This document shows positions 8,931 to 17,335 of a stretch of 64,000 nt of DNA, piece by piece (position 1 is the first letter of the stretch; each line of letters begins with the position of its first letter). Source of the stretch: CAVSUZ01 sp963834715 (lineage in GTDB: Bacteria > Pseudomonadota > Alphaproteobacteria > Acetobacterales > Acetobacteraceae). The position numbers were made by a program, and so were the translations under genes. The stretch is from NCBI GenBank assembly GCA_963834715.1, contig CAWIDE010000001.1, forward strand, positions 1-64,000. The letters run 5' to 3'. The notes under the pieces are model-generated. The model saw only the letters and a program-made list of their open reading frames with translations, was not told where the DNA came from and ran no database searches.

Positions 8931-9546
8931 ACCATACGCGGGGCTGATCACTCGCCCCCAGTCGGCCTCAGTCCAGGCCGGCGGTGCTTGAGGCCCGTCT
9001 TGGCGGGGGCGACAACGAGAGTTGGACCGCGGACCAGCTCCCACTAACCCCGGACGGGCGCTCTGGTCATCTCCTCAACAAAAAGAAGCAAGCCGTCAGT
9101 TCGCTCGACAATCCTCCATGACCTCGGGCGCCAGTCCCCCGGCGCCTCCAGCGACCTGCAGTGTTGGGACGGCGCGGCCGGCTGCGTTCCGGACCTCCGC
9201 TTGGCACCCTTGGATCTGCGCAAGGGCCGAATGGCCGCCGGCCAGCATCAGTGGGACCAGTGTCCCGAAACCCACCGTCTTGCCAATGGAAGCTCTCTCT
9301 TGTCCGGATATTATGCAACCCTCTGGGTTCCCGGCCCGGTTGGGCGCTTCTGAGTTCTTGTTCAGCCGAGCATTGCGGCGGAAAAGGCTGGCGGAAATGC
9401 TGGTGGGGCGTCAAGGACGATGGGGTGTTCGAGGGGTGGCGATTGTTTTAAGGCTGACCCCGGATCGTGGTCCGGGGCAGGCACAGAGGGCCGCTGAGTT
9501 GCGACAGAGGGCCGCAGAGGGATTCTTCGGAATTGGGCGGGGCGAC
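8931..9546 (+). other. Gene-poor stretch before the ABC permease
   Basis: About 600 bases with no protein I can support. A long open frame runs through on the plus strand into the permease, but its residues are compositionally odd (rich in Arg, Ser, Pro, with no family features), so I treat it as non-coding. It ends with one copy of a dispersed repeat (9481-9530). Confidence 0.5.
9481..9530. repeat. Dispersed repeat family A, copy 1
   Basis: Sequence of the type GCACAGAGGGCCGCTGAGTT followed by GCGACAGAGGGCCGCAGAGG. Related copies are near 11,038 and 51,148, with degenerate traces near 17,296 and 25,013. It sits directly upstream of the ABC permease reading frame. Confidence 0.7.
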
Positions 9547-10329
9547 GTGGCTACCGTGGGCGATGGGGGGAAGCAGCGTTCCTATGCGCTCCTCAGTCGG
9601 GCGTCGTCGGTGCTGGGACTGGTTGCTTTGTGGTGGCTGGTGGCTGCGCGTGCGGCGTCGCCTCAGCTCTTTCCTGGACCCGCCCGGGTGTTGGCGGTTG
9701 CCTGGCAGCAATGCATGACCGGCGCGATGCCGTTGAATGTGGGGATCACGCTGGCGCGGGTGTTGGCGGCGTTTACGCTGGCAATGCTGGCGGGCGGCAT
9801 AGCGGGCTACGCCGCAGGCCGCTGGCCGCGGGTGAATGCGCTGATCGATCCGTGGGCTGTCGTGGCTCTCAATCTGCCGGTGCTGGTTGTCGTTGTGCTG
9901 CTATATATCTGGCTCGGGTTGAACGATGCGGCGGCTGTCCTGGCGGTGGCGATCGCGAAGGCACCGACGGTATTTGTGACGTTACGAGAGGGCGCGCGCA
10001 CGCTGGATCCGAAATTGCACGAGCTGGCGCTGGCTTATCATCTGCCGCACTGGCGGCGGGTCCGGCGGATCGAACTGCCGCAATTGATGCCGTACATCGC
10101 GGCCTCGGCCCGCAGCGGGTTGTCGATCACGTGGAAGATCGTGCTGCTCGTCGAGCTGCTGGGCCGCCCGAATGGGGTTGGTTTCATTCTGAACCTGTAT
10201 TTCCAGAGCTTCGATGTCGCTGGCATCCTGGCCTATGGGTTAGTGTTCGCGTGCCTGATGCTGCTGGTCGAGACGGCGCTGCTGCAGCCATGGGAACGGC
10301 GGGCTAATGCGTGGCGGCTGAATGCTTGA
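9547..10329 (+). CDS. ABC transporter permease, nitrate/sulfonate/taurine type
   Basis: This is an inner-membrane permease of the SsuC/TauC family. Hydrophobic helices begin at LGLVALWWLVA, and the EAA loop is ELALAYHLPHWRRVRRIELP with the following LP-x-LMPYIAASAR. About six membrane spans fit the family. I start it at GTG 9547 because the upstream frame is repeat sequence and non-family composition; GTG 9556 is equally possible. The stop overlaps the start of the ATPase gene by 8 nt, so the pair is translationally coupled. No substrate-binding gene is adjacent, so the transported compound (sulfonate, nitrate, pyrimidine precursor or other) cannot be named. Confidence 0.85.
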   Translation: MATVGDGGKQRSYALLSRASSVLGLVALWWLVAARAASPQLFPGPARVLAVAWQQCMTGAMPLNVGITLARVLAAFTLAMLAGGIAGYAAGRWPRVNALIDPWAVVALNLPVLVVVVLLYIWLGLNDAAAVLAVAIAKAPTVFVTLREGARTLDPKLHELALAYHLPHWRRVRRIELPQLMPYIAASARSGLSITWKIVLLVELLGRPNGVGFILNLYFQSFDVAGILAYGLVFACLMLLVETALLQPWERRANAWRLNA

Positions 10330-11026
10330 GGTGCGGATTGCGGAGAAGTGCTTTAGCGCCGGTGCCGGCGGGCGGCGCGCGGTGCTGCGCGATATAAGTT
10401 TTGCTGCAGGACCGGGTGAGGTGATTGCAGTGCTGGGCGCATCGGGGATCGGCAAAACGACGCTGCTGAGAATTCTTCTGGGGCTGGATTGCGACTTCGA
10501 TGGCGAACTGCGTGGGCCGGCGGGACCGGTCGGGGCGATTTTCCAGGAGCCGCGGCTGCTGCCATGGCAGAGGGTTGCGGAGAACATTCGCCTCGTGCGC
10601 TCACGCGACGTGCCGGCGCCGGACATTCCCGCGCTGCTTGCGGAGGCAGAGGTGCCGGGGGTCGGCGCGCTTATGCCGGCGGAACTCTCGGGTGGCATGG
10701 CGCAACGGGTTGCCTTTGCCCGCGCGCTGGCGGTGAAGCCGCGCACGATTATCGCCGATGAGCCGTTTGCGTCCCTGGATCCGGGAGTAGCCGCTGCGCT
10801 GGCGCGGCGCCTGGCAGAACGGGCGAGGCAGGTGGCGACGCTGGTGCTGTTTTCTACACACAATCTGCATCTGGCTGTATCGGCAGCGAGCCGCATCCTT
10901 GTGCTGTCCGGTGCGCCGGCTACGCTGGTTGCGGATCTGCCGGTTCCTGATGGTACCGCGAATGCGGTTCGGGAGCAGTTGGAGGCCGGATTTGGGTTCC
11001 TGAATGGCCAGGAGCGAGCTGATTAG
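10322..11026 (+). CDS. ABC transporter ATP-binding protein, nitrate/sulfonate type
   Basis: This is the ATPase partner of the preceding permease. Walker A is GASGIGKTT (about residue 39), the Q-loop is AIFQEPRLLPWQRVAENIRL, the signature is LSGGMAQRVAFARAL, Walker B is TIIADEPFASLD, and the switch His is in FSTHNLHLA. LLPW after the Q-loop Gln is characteristic of the SsuB/TauB/NrtD group. It is 234 residues, normal for the family and intact. It overlaps the permease by 8 nt and ends just before a repeat that leads into the next gene. Specificity is unknown because no binding protein is linked. Confidence 0.9.
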   Translation: MLEVRIAEKCFSAGAGGRRAVLRDISFAAGPGEVIAVLGASGIGKTTLLRILLGLDCDFDGELRGPAGPVGAIFQEPRLLPWQRVAENIRLVRSRDVPAPDIPALLAEAEVPGVGALMPAELSGGMAQRVAFARALAVKPRTIIADEPFASLDPGVAAALARRLAERARQVATLVLFSTHNLHLAVSAASRILVLSGAPATLVADLPVPDGTANAVREQLEAGFGFLNGQERAD

Positions 11027-11037
11027 TTTAAGACCAA

Positions 11038-11087
11038 CACAAAGGACCGCAAAGTTGAGACAGAAAACCACAGAGGGATTTCTTAGA
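11038..11087. repeat. Dispersed repeat family A, copy 2
   Basis: CACAAAGGACCGCAAAGTTG followed by AGACAGAAAACCACAGAGGG. It is homologous to the copies at 9481 and 51,148. It lies between the ATPase and the following exported protein and would encode non-native residues if the latter were started at 11,004. Confidence 0.7.
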
Positions 11088-11092
11088 ATCGG

Positions 11093-11423
11093 GCTGGTGG
11101 GGGGAGCAGTGCTGGTCGCAGCGTCAGCGTTCGCCGCGAGGCCAATGATGTTTTGGAATTTAACGGCGGCAACGATTACGCACCTTTATCTTGCGCCGGC
11201 GGGAACGACGACCTGGACGCAGGATGAGTGTCTGAACGACCCGGATAAGTCAGTCGATCCGGATGAGCGGCTGCGCCTGAGTGGTGTAACGGCGGGGCAC
11301 TACGATGTGCGCTTGACGGACACGCACGGCCGGACGTGCCTGCTGCGCAATGTCGAGGTGCGGGGGGACGGGCCGTACGCGTTTACGATTTCCGAGGATC
11401 AGATGAAACGGTGCGGGAACTGA
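11093..11423 (+). CDS. Small exported protein of unknown function
   Basis: A signal-peptide-like segment (IGLVGGAVLVAASAFAARP) leads a ~105-residue protein: MMFWNLTAATITHLYLAPAG, DECLNDPDKSVDPDERLRL, DVRLTDTHGRTCLLRNVEV. I recognise the pattern as that of small alphaproteobacterial exported hypothetical proteins (sometimes mislabelled in databases) but know no function. Two Cys (DECLND and RTCLL) could form a disulfide, and a third is near the C-terminus (MKRCGN). The exact start is unclear; the frame is open from 11,004, but that part is repeat DNA. The start given marks the beginning of the hydrophobic segment, not a firm codon. Confidence 0.6.
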
Positions 11424-11433
11424 TTTGGAGGTT

Positions 11434-12438
11434 CTAACCGCCGGTAACACTCATGTGGCGGGCGACGGAGGGACGGTGGTGACGGCGGTCGATGATGAAG
11501 TCGTGGCCCTTTGGCTTACGAGAGATAGCTTCGAGGATGGCGGCATCGAGGGCCTCATCTGAAGGATCGGAACGCAGCACGGCGCGCAGATCAGCCTGAT
11601 CGTCCTGGCCGAGGCACATATAGAGCGTGCCGGTGCAGGTGAGGCGGACGCGGTTGCAGCTTTCGCAGAAATTGTGGGTCATTGGGGTGATGAAGCCGAG
11701 ACGCTGACCGGTTTCCTCGACGAGGAAGTAACGAGCCGGACCGCCGGTGCGATAATCGGTTTCCATAAGTGTCCAATTCAGGCGCAGGCGGGCGCGGACG
11801 ACGGAGAGCGGCAGGTATTGCTCGGTGCGGTCGCCGGTGATGTCGCCCATGGGCATGGTCTCGATCAGGCAGAGGTCGAAGCCATGTTCACCGCACCAGG
11901 CAAGCAGCGTGTCGAACTCATGCTCGTTGACGCCTTTCAGGGCGACGGTGTTGATCTTGATAGCGAGCCCGGCGGCCTTGGCGGCGAAAATACCATCCAG
12001 CGTCTGTTCGATGCGACCCCAGCGGGTAATGGCCGTGAAGCGGGCGGGATCGAGAGTATCGAGCGAGACATTGATGCGGCGGACGCCGGCATCGCGCAGA
12101 GCCTCGGCATGTTTGACGAGCTGGGTGCCGTTCGTGGTCAGGGTGAGCTCGTCGAGGCCGTGGCCGCGGCGGGCGCCGAGGCTTTCCACCAGTTGCATGA
12201 CGTTGCGGCGGACCAGGGGCTCGCCGCCCGTGAGGCGGATCTTGCGGGTACCGAGGCGGATGAAGGCGGCGCTGATGCGGTCGAGTTCCTCGAGCGAGAG
12301 GACGTCCTTCTTGGGGAGGAAGGTCATATCCTCGGCCATGCAATAGACGCAGCGAAGGTCGCAGCGGTCGGTGACCGAAACGCGCAGGTAGGTGATGGCC
12401 CGGCCAAACGGGTCGATCATTCTGGGGGTCAGCTCCAT
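11434..12438 (-). CDS. moaA: MoaA, GTP 3',8-cyclase of molybdenum cofactor synthesis
   Basis: This radical SAM enzyme converts GTP to 3',8-cyclo-GTP, the first step of molybdopterin synthesis. The N-terminal cluster motif is CDLRCVYCMAED, followed by RLTGGEPLVRRN. The second cluster cysteines are in FCESCNRVRLTCTG, and the protein ends with the SVTGG tail needed for activity. At 334 residues it is full length. ATG 12438 gives MELTPRMIDPFGR; the Met seven residues on is an alternative start. It stands alone, with a DUF3553 gene upstream on the same strand; no other moa genes are in the window. Confidence 0.96.
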   Translation of the reverse strand: MELTPRMIDPFGRAITYLRVSVTDRCDLRCVYCMAEDMTFLPKKDVLSLEELDRISAAFIRLGTRKIRLTGGEPLVRRNVMQLVESLGARRGHGLDELTLTTNGTQLVKHAEALRDAGVRRINVSLDTLDPARFTAITRWGRIEQTLDGIFAAKAAGLAIKINTVALKGVNEHEFDTLLAWCGEHGFDLCLIETMPMGDITGDRTEQYLPLSVVRARLRLNWTLMETDYRTGGPARYFLVEETGQRLGFITPMTHNFCESCNRVRLTCTGTLYMCLGQDDQADLRAVLRSDPSDEALDAAILEAISRKPKGHDFIIDRRHHRPSVARHMSVTGG

Positions 12439-12472
12439 TTGCCGATATCAGTTGCGCGTTATGCACCGGCAT

Positions 12473-12685
12473 TCAAGGCGGGTGGCTGTGGGGGCTGGGG
12501 TCCGGGTCCTCGCATAGCTCGAGCGCAACGACGCGCGTGTTGATCAGGACCTTTCCGGCGTTTTCGAAATTGACGGTGACGCGGTCGCCGATGGCGGACT
12601 GGACCTGACCGAGGCCCCAGTCGGGCCGGCCTGGGTGACGGACCCATTGGCCAGGTTCGATTCCGGATTGGCTGAACGCAGTCAT
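12473..12685 (-). CDS. DUF3553 small protein
   Basis: This 70-residue protein has the SH3-like DUF3553 pattern: EPGQWVRHPGRPDWGLGQVQ, then GDRVTVNFENAGKVLINTRV. The family is common in Alphaproteobacteria and resembles the short beta-barrel appended to some helicases; function is unknown. It lies 34 bp upstream of moaA on the same strand and may share its transcript. The C-terminal run EDPDPSPHSHPP is low complexity. Confidence 0.8.
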   Translation of the reverse strand: MTAFSQSGIEPGQWVRHPGRPDWGLGQVQSAIGDRVTVNFENAGKVLINTRVVALELCEDPDPSPHSHPP

Positions 12686-12845
12686 TAGGAATCCTTAATC
12701 CCTTTGGGGGAGGTGACGCATACGCTAATGTGTTTCGGTAATGCATAAATTCCGCTGGACACTTGGATAGGAAAATATCAATAATAAGACATTGCAGTTC
12801 GCGCATCTGCGAGCGACAGTTGTGTAGCGACGGTACGTGGCAATC

Positions 12846-13487
12846 ATGGAGGCGTCTCTTCGTCTGGCTGAGCTGCTTTGCACGCGGCTCTGTGAGGATG
12901 TTGTTAGCCTGCTGGGAGCGTTGAACGGGGCGCTTGATCACGCGGCGGACTCGGTTGGGCAGGAGGTGGAGGAACCGTTGCGCGGTTTACGCGCAGCGAG
13001 CGGGGCGTTGGCGGGCCGCGCGGCGCTGTGGCGTGAGGCATGGGGCAGTAACCCGAGTTCGTTGAATCGGGGCAAGCTGGCGCGACTGGCGGAAGGGTTG
13101 CCGAATGCACCACGGCTCCGTTTGGACGTCGCGAGCCTTCCCAGCCGGGCAGCGTTTCCGCCGGGGATGAGTCGCATGATCGTGAACGCGATCATGCTAG
13201 CGGCGGAAGGCCTGCCCAAGGGAGGCACCATTGAGGTGTCGTTGGGATCGGGCGGGACGGTGTTGGTGGCTATCAGCGGCACGCATGCGGCCTGGCCGGC
13301 GGAGCTTCGGGAGATGATGGCGGATCCCGCGGCGGCGTGGCGCGGGCTCGGGTCGAGGCGTCAATTTGTTGCGGGGCTTTTGGTATTACTGGGAAATAGT
13401 ACGGGCGTACGGCTGTCGTTGGGAGCGCCGGAGGGGCGGCCGCGGCGGGGTCAGCCACCGCGGCCATTGCGGTTGATTCCTGGATAA
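12846..13487 (+). CDS. ChpT-like histidine phosphotransferase homologue lacking the phospho-histidine
   Basis: This 213-residue protein matches the ChpT-type phosphotransferase: an N-terminal helical hairpin and a degenerate ATPase-like C-terminal domain (MSRMIVNAIMLAAEGLPKGG, GSRRQFVAGLLVLLG). In ChpT the phosphoacceptor His lies in an R-x-C-H-D motif of the first helix. Here the motif reads TRLCEDVVSLLGAL, with Glu17 (codon GAG) in place of His, so it cannot relay phosphate by the known route. It lies about 75 bp ahead of cheA on the same strand. It may be a scaffold or phosphomimetic variant, or a decaying gene. Family assignment is by fold-level pattern, not strong identity. Confidence 0.65.
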   Translation: MEASLRLAELLCTRLCEDVVSLLGALNGALDHAADSVGQEVEEPLRGLRAASGALAGRAALWREAWGSNPSSLNRGKLARLAEGLPNAPRLRLDVASLPSRAAFPPGMSRMIVNAIMLAAEGLPKGGTIEVSLGSGGTVLVAISGTHAAWPAELREMMADPAAAWRGLGSRRQFVAGLLVLLGNSTGVRLSLGAPEGRPRRGQPPRPLRLIPG

Positions 13488-13629
13488 TGCTCACCCGACG
13501 TGCTGGCCCGCGCGTCGAACGTCCGGTCCGGTCCGGCGGCATGCGCGCCCGTAAGCGGGAGAAGTGAAGAGCAGTTCATTTACTTTTTGTTTGCGCGTCT
13601 CCCACAGGATCGTTCCTGAGCGAAATGGG

Positions 13630-15444
13630 ATGTCGCCTGTGGACGAGTTGTTAAGCGATTTCCTCGCCGAGACGAATGACGGATTGGCCGAGCTGGACCT
13701 GGCTCTGGTGCGTCTGGAGCAGGTGCCGCAGGACAGGGAGACGCTGTCCCTGGTGTTCCGGCTTGTGCATACGATCAAGGGGACCTGCGGCTTTCTTGGG
13801 CTGGTCCGGCTGGAACAGGTAGCGCATGCGGCCGAGAGCGTGCTGGGGTGGATCCGGGACGGCGAGCTGAGCGCGACCGCCGAGATCGTGACTCTCGTGC
13901 TGCGGGCGGTGGACCGGCTAAAATTGATCGTGGCTGAGATTGGAACAACCGGGGCTGAGCAGCCGGGGGACGACACTGCGGTCATTGTGGCGTTGAACCG
14001 GGCGGCCTCGGGCGGACGAGCACAAGCGCCGAATGATACGCCAGCAACCGGAGAACCGATTGAGCATGGGGCCGCTTGTGTGGAACAGGAGCATGCGGCG
14101 CATGGTGGAGCCTCGGCGACGACGATCCGGGTGTCCGTGGATGCGCTGGAGCACCTGACGGCCCTGGTAAGCGAGCTGGTTTTGACCCGAAACCAGTTGC
14201 TCCAACTGGCGCGTGCCCGGCAGGACAAGGGGTTTGCGGCTCCGTTGCAGCGCCTGTCGCACATCACGTCGGACCTACAGGAACGCGTGATGAAGACGCG
14301 GATGCAGCCGATCGGCGGCGCATGGAACAAACTGCCCCGGCTGGTGCGGGACCTGGGCCATGCGCTGGGCAAGAGCATCGAGTTGGTGATGCGCGGGGCC
14401 GAGACGGAGCTCGATCGGCAGGTGCTGGAGCTGATCAGGGACCCGCTGATGCACATGGTTCGGAACTCGGCGGATCACGGGCTGGAGCCGCCGGAAGAGC
14501 GGCGGGCGCGCGGCAAGCCTGAAACGGGGAGAATCACGTTGAACGCCTTTCACGAGGGCGGACACATCATCATCGAGATATCCGACGACGGCCGCGGGCT
14601 TCCGGTAGAACGGATCCGGGCCAAGGCGTTGGCACGAGGTTTGGCGAGCGAGGCTGAACTGGCGTCGATGAGCGATTCACAGATCCAGGAGTTTATTTTC
14701 CAACCCGGCTTCTCCACGGCCGCGCAGGTCACCTCGGTTTCCGGCCGTGGGGTCGGGATGGACGTGGTGAAGACCAATATCGAGCTGATCAGGGGGGCAA
14801 TCGCGCTGGACAGCGTGCCGGGCGAGGGCACGCGCTTCGTCATCAAGATCCCGCTGACGCTGGCGATTGCCTCGGCGCTGATTGTAGAAGCGGGTCGGGA
14901 GCGATTCGCTATCCCGCAGATCAGTGTGGTTGAGCTGGTGCGGCCGGGGCGCAACGGCAGCGATGGCGAGGGCGTGATCGAGCAGATCAAGAACACACCA
15001 GTTTTGCGGCTTCGCGAGCAGTTACTGCCGCTGGTGAGCCTGGCCGGGTTACTGGGACTGGAGGATCAGCCCGAGGCAGAGGCGGAGCCACCGACGATCG
15101 TAGTGACCCGGGCGGGTCACGGGCTGCTGGGGATCGTGGTCGATCAGGTGTTCGACCCGGAGAAGATCGCGGCGAAGCCCGTGGCGCCGATCCTGCGCAA
15201 CATCACGGTGTTCGGCGGCAGCACGATCCTGGGCGATGGGTCGGTGATTATGATCCTGGATCCGGACGGGGTCGCGCGCGCGACCGGTATTGCCCGGGGC
15301 GAGCGGCCGCCGCGGAGCAATACGAGCCACGAGCCGCATCGGTCGGGGGAGTGGCAATCGATGCGGCTGCTCCGCGCGGGAGCCGCGCCTGCTCGCGGTA
15401 CCGCTGGGGCTGGACGGGAATCTGCTAAGGGGGCTGAGCCTTGA
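13630..15444 (+). CDS. cheA: Chemotaxis histidine kinase CheA
   Basis: CheA autophosphorylates on its P1 domain and passes phosphate to CheY. From ATG 13630 the P1 His is His47 in FRLVHTIKGTCGFLG. The dimer domain begins near VSVDALEHLTALVSELV. The kinase boxes are MHMVRNSADHGLEPPEER (N), SDDGRGLPV (G1) and SGRGVGMDVVKTN (G2), and a CheW-like regulatory domain follows (RFAIPQISVVELVR). After about residue 550 the frame turns to low-quality sequence (RSNTSHEPHRSGEWQ). In another frame AVPLGLDGNLLRGLSLERVL continues, the usual C-terminal extension, so a frameshift near 15,385 probably cuts the tail. An open frame continues upstream to 13,564. Confidence 0.93.
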   Translation: MSPVDELLSDFLAETNDGLAELDLALVRLEQVPQDRETLSLVFRLVHTIKGTCGFLGLVRLEQVAHAAESVLGWIRDGELSATAEIVTLVLRAVDRLKLIVAEIGTTGAEQPGDDTAVIVALNRAASGGRAQAPNDTPATGEPIEHGAACVEQEHAAHGGASATTIRVSVDALEHLTALVSELVLTRNQLLQLARARQDKGFAAPLQRLSHITSDLQERVMKTRMQPIGGAWNKLPRLVRDLGHALGKSIELVMRGAETELDRQVLELIRDPLMHMVRNSADHGLEPPEERRARGKPETGRITLNAFHEGGHIIIEISDDGRGLPVERIRAKALARGLASEAELASMSDSQIQEFIFQPGFSTAAQVTSVSGRGVGMDVVKTNIELIRGAIALDSVPGEGTRFVIKIPLTLAIASALIVEAGRERFAIPQISVVELVRPGRNGSDGEGVIEQIKNTPVLRLREQLLPLVSLAGLLGLEDQPEAEAEPPTIVVTRAGHGLLGIVVDQVFDPEKIAAKPVAPILRNITVFGGSTILGDGSVIMILDPDGVARATGIARGERPPRSNTSHEPHRSGEWQSMRLLRAGAAPARGTAGAGRESAKGAEP

Positions 15445-15473
15445 GCGCGTATTGGAGTTGCCATCCTCCCGGT

Positions 15474-15511
15474 GCTGCATACCGGCCTCTCCCGCAAGCC
15501 GGAGAGGCATA
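15474..15511. repeat. Degenerate palindrome between cheA and cheY
   Basis: ACCGGCCTCTCCCGCAAG followed by CCGGAGAGGC. It resembles the stem of repeat family B (CTCTCCCGC AAG CGGGAGAG). It lies where the 3' end of cheA appears to have been lost. Confidence 0.45.
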
Positions 15512-15522
15512 GGACGACCGTG

Positions 15523-15891
15523 ATGTCCAAGAGCTGCTTGGTGGTGGATGACAGCCGTACAATTCGCTCGATCGCGCGGCAAATTCTGGAGGCGCACGAC
15601 TTCGAGGTTAGTGAGGCGGCGAACGGTCAGCTCGCGCTAGAGGCATGCCGCGCTAGGCTACCGGACTGCGTGCTGCTCGATTGGAACATGCCGGTGATGA
15701 ACGGCATGGAGTTTCTTCGCGCTTTGCGGGCGGAGTACGGGGCGGAGCATCCCGTAGTGGTGCTGTGCACGAGGGAGGCTGAGCTGCATTGCATTCTGGA
15801 GGCGCTGGCCTCGGGAGCACAGGAGTACATCATGAAGCCGTTCGATACGGAGATACTGATGGGGAAGCTCGCGCAAGTCGGGTTTGCGTAA
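15523..15891 (+). CDS. cheY: CheY-type single-domain response regulator
   Basis: This 122-residue receiver domain controls the flagellar switch in chemotaxis. The acidic pair is D9-D10 (LVVDDSR), the phosphoacceptor is D53 (VLLDWNMPVMNG), the switch Thr is in VVLCTREAE and the conserved Lys is in YIMKPFD. ATG 15523 gives the proper MSKSCLVVDD start; the frame is open further upstream but that part is palindromic repeat. It follows cheA on the same strand as in the standard cheAY order. Right after its stop comes a CheR stub; cheB, normally in between, is missing. Confidence 0.93.
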   Translation: MSKSCLVVDDSRTIRSIARQILEAHDFEVSEAANGQLALEACRARLPDCVLLDWNMPVMNGMEFLRALRAEYGAEHPVVVLCTREAELHCILEALASGAQEYIMKPFDTEILMGKLAQVGFA

Positions 15892-15909
15892 GCGGAGCGG
15901 AGTTTTTGT

Positions 15910-16125
15910 TTTGCACGCTAGAAAAGTTCGAGGGTGGCGTTCTATCGGAATGTGCAGATTTATTTCGATCAACCGACGAAGGCGCGTGATCTTGGAGGCG
16001 ATTGCCGAAAAGATGACGGCCGACGCGGTGCTGTTTCAGGGCGGGGCGCAGATGGTGGTGGGGATTACGGATCAGTTCGTGCGTTCGCCGGAGTTGCGGG
16101 AGGCGTGTTCTCTGCGGGCTTGAAG
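15910..16125 (+). pseudogene. CheR methyltransferase remnant (C-terminal fragment, frameshifted)
   Basis: CheR methylates chemoreceptors with SAM. Only the C-terminus survives: FYRNVQIYFDQPTKAR in one frame (from about 15,937), then ILEAIAEKMTADAVLFQGGA and VVGITDQFVRSPELRE in another. These match the CheR segment CRNVLIYFD...K..L..I...L...GYLFLGHAE. The N-terminal two thirds, including the SAM-binding part, are absent because cheY ends at 15,891. A frameshift near 15,988 splits the rest. The most likely history is a deletion that removed cheB and most of cheR. No start or ribosome site is apparent. Confidence 0.65.
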
Positions 16126-16192
16126 GACCGGGCTTTCCTTGTGCCGCCGGGTGCGTTCCACTATCGGATAGCGAAAGGCCAGGAGGTGCACG

Positions 16193-17264
16193 GTGGCAGG
16201 CTCATATCGGATCGCAGTGATTCCTGGGGACGGGATCGGTAAGGAGACGGTGCCTGAGGCGCTCAAGGTGCTGGACGCGGCGGCGCGACGGTTCGGATTT
16301 TCGTTACGGTTCGACCATTACGACTGGTCATGCGAAACGTATAAGAAGACCGGGGCGATGATGCCGGCCGACGGGATGGATCGGCTGGCCGAGGCTGAAC
16401 TCGATCCTGCTCGGCGCGGTGGGATGGCCGGATGTGCCGGATCATATCTCGTTATGGGGACTGCTGATTCCGATCCGGCGGGGGTTCGACCAGTATGTGA
16501 ACCTGCGGCCGTGCCGGTTGATGCCGGGAGTGCGAACTCCGCTGATGGGCCGAACCGAGGCGGATATCGATTTCTATGTGGTGCGGGAGAATACGGAGGG
16601 AGAATACTCGTCCGTCGGCGGGCGAATGTTCGTGGGGACGGAGCGGGAGTTTGTTTCTCAGCAGTCGGTGTTCACGCGAAAGGGTGTCGATCGGGTGATG
16701 CGGTATGCGTTCAAGCTGGCGCGGAGCAGGCCGAAGAAGCACCTGACATCGGCGACGAAATCGAACGGTATTACACTTACGATGCCGTACTGGGATGAAC
16801 GGTTTGCAGAGATGGGGAAGCAGTATCCGGATGTGCAGACCGACCAGTATCATATCGACATTCTGACGGCGCATTTCGTGCAGCATCCCGACTGGTTCGA
16901 CGTGGTCGTGGGCTCGAATTTGTTCGGGGATATTCTGAGCGATTTGGGGCCGGCGGTGGCCGGGTCGATCGGGATTGCGCCGTCGGCGAACATCAATCCG
17001 GAAAAAGCGTATCCTTCGATGTTCGAGCCAGTGCATGGGTCGGCGCCGGACATCGCGGGGCGGTTTATTTGTAACCCGATCGGGCAGGTATGGTCGGCGG
17101 CGATGATGCTGGAGCATTTGGGAGAGCACGAGGCCGGGGAGGCGATTGTGGCGGCGATTGAGGCGTTGCTGAGAGAGGGAGGGCCGCGGACGCGGGATAT
17201 GGGCGGGCAGGCGGGGACCAGCGAGGTGGGGAATGCCCTAATGGAGATTGTCGGGCACGGCTGA
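16193..17264 (+). CDS. Tartrate/D-malate dehydrogenase family (isopropylmalate dehydrogenase-like), frameshifted
   Basis: This NAD-dependent beta-decarboxylating dehydrogenase is of the tartrate/D-malate (TtuC/DmlA) type. The N-terminus is IAVIPGDGIGKETVPEALKV; the second frame continues ILLGAVGWPDVPDHISLWG, then NLRPCRLMPG, YVVRENTEGEYSSVGGR, VVGSNLFGDILSDLGPAVAG and the nucleotide-binding GSAPDIAGR. HISLWGLLIPIRRGFDQYVN favours tartrate/D-malate over isopropylmalate or isocitrate enzymes. A one-base shift near 16,395 breaks the frame after LAEAE; repaired length is about 357 residues, normal. The start is GTG with AGGAGG upstream. It may supply pyruvate or oxaloacetate near the aco operon, but that link is only positional. 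Confidence 0.85.
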
Positions 17265-17335
17265 GCGGTGCCCTGTGCGGTGGGGTTATGAGTCCGACGC
17301 GGAGAGCCGCTGAGAGAAGGCCGCTGAGGCTGGTA

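Noticed and set aside
9022..9546. N-terminal extension of the ABC permease (175 extra residues)
   Set aside because: The residues have no family character, are rich in Arg/Ser/Pro, and include repeat A. The permease homology starts after 9,547.
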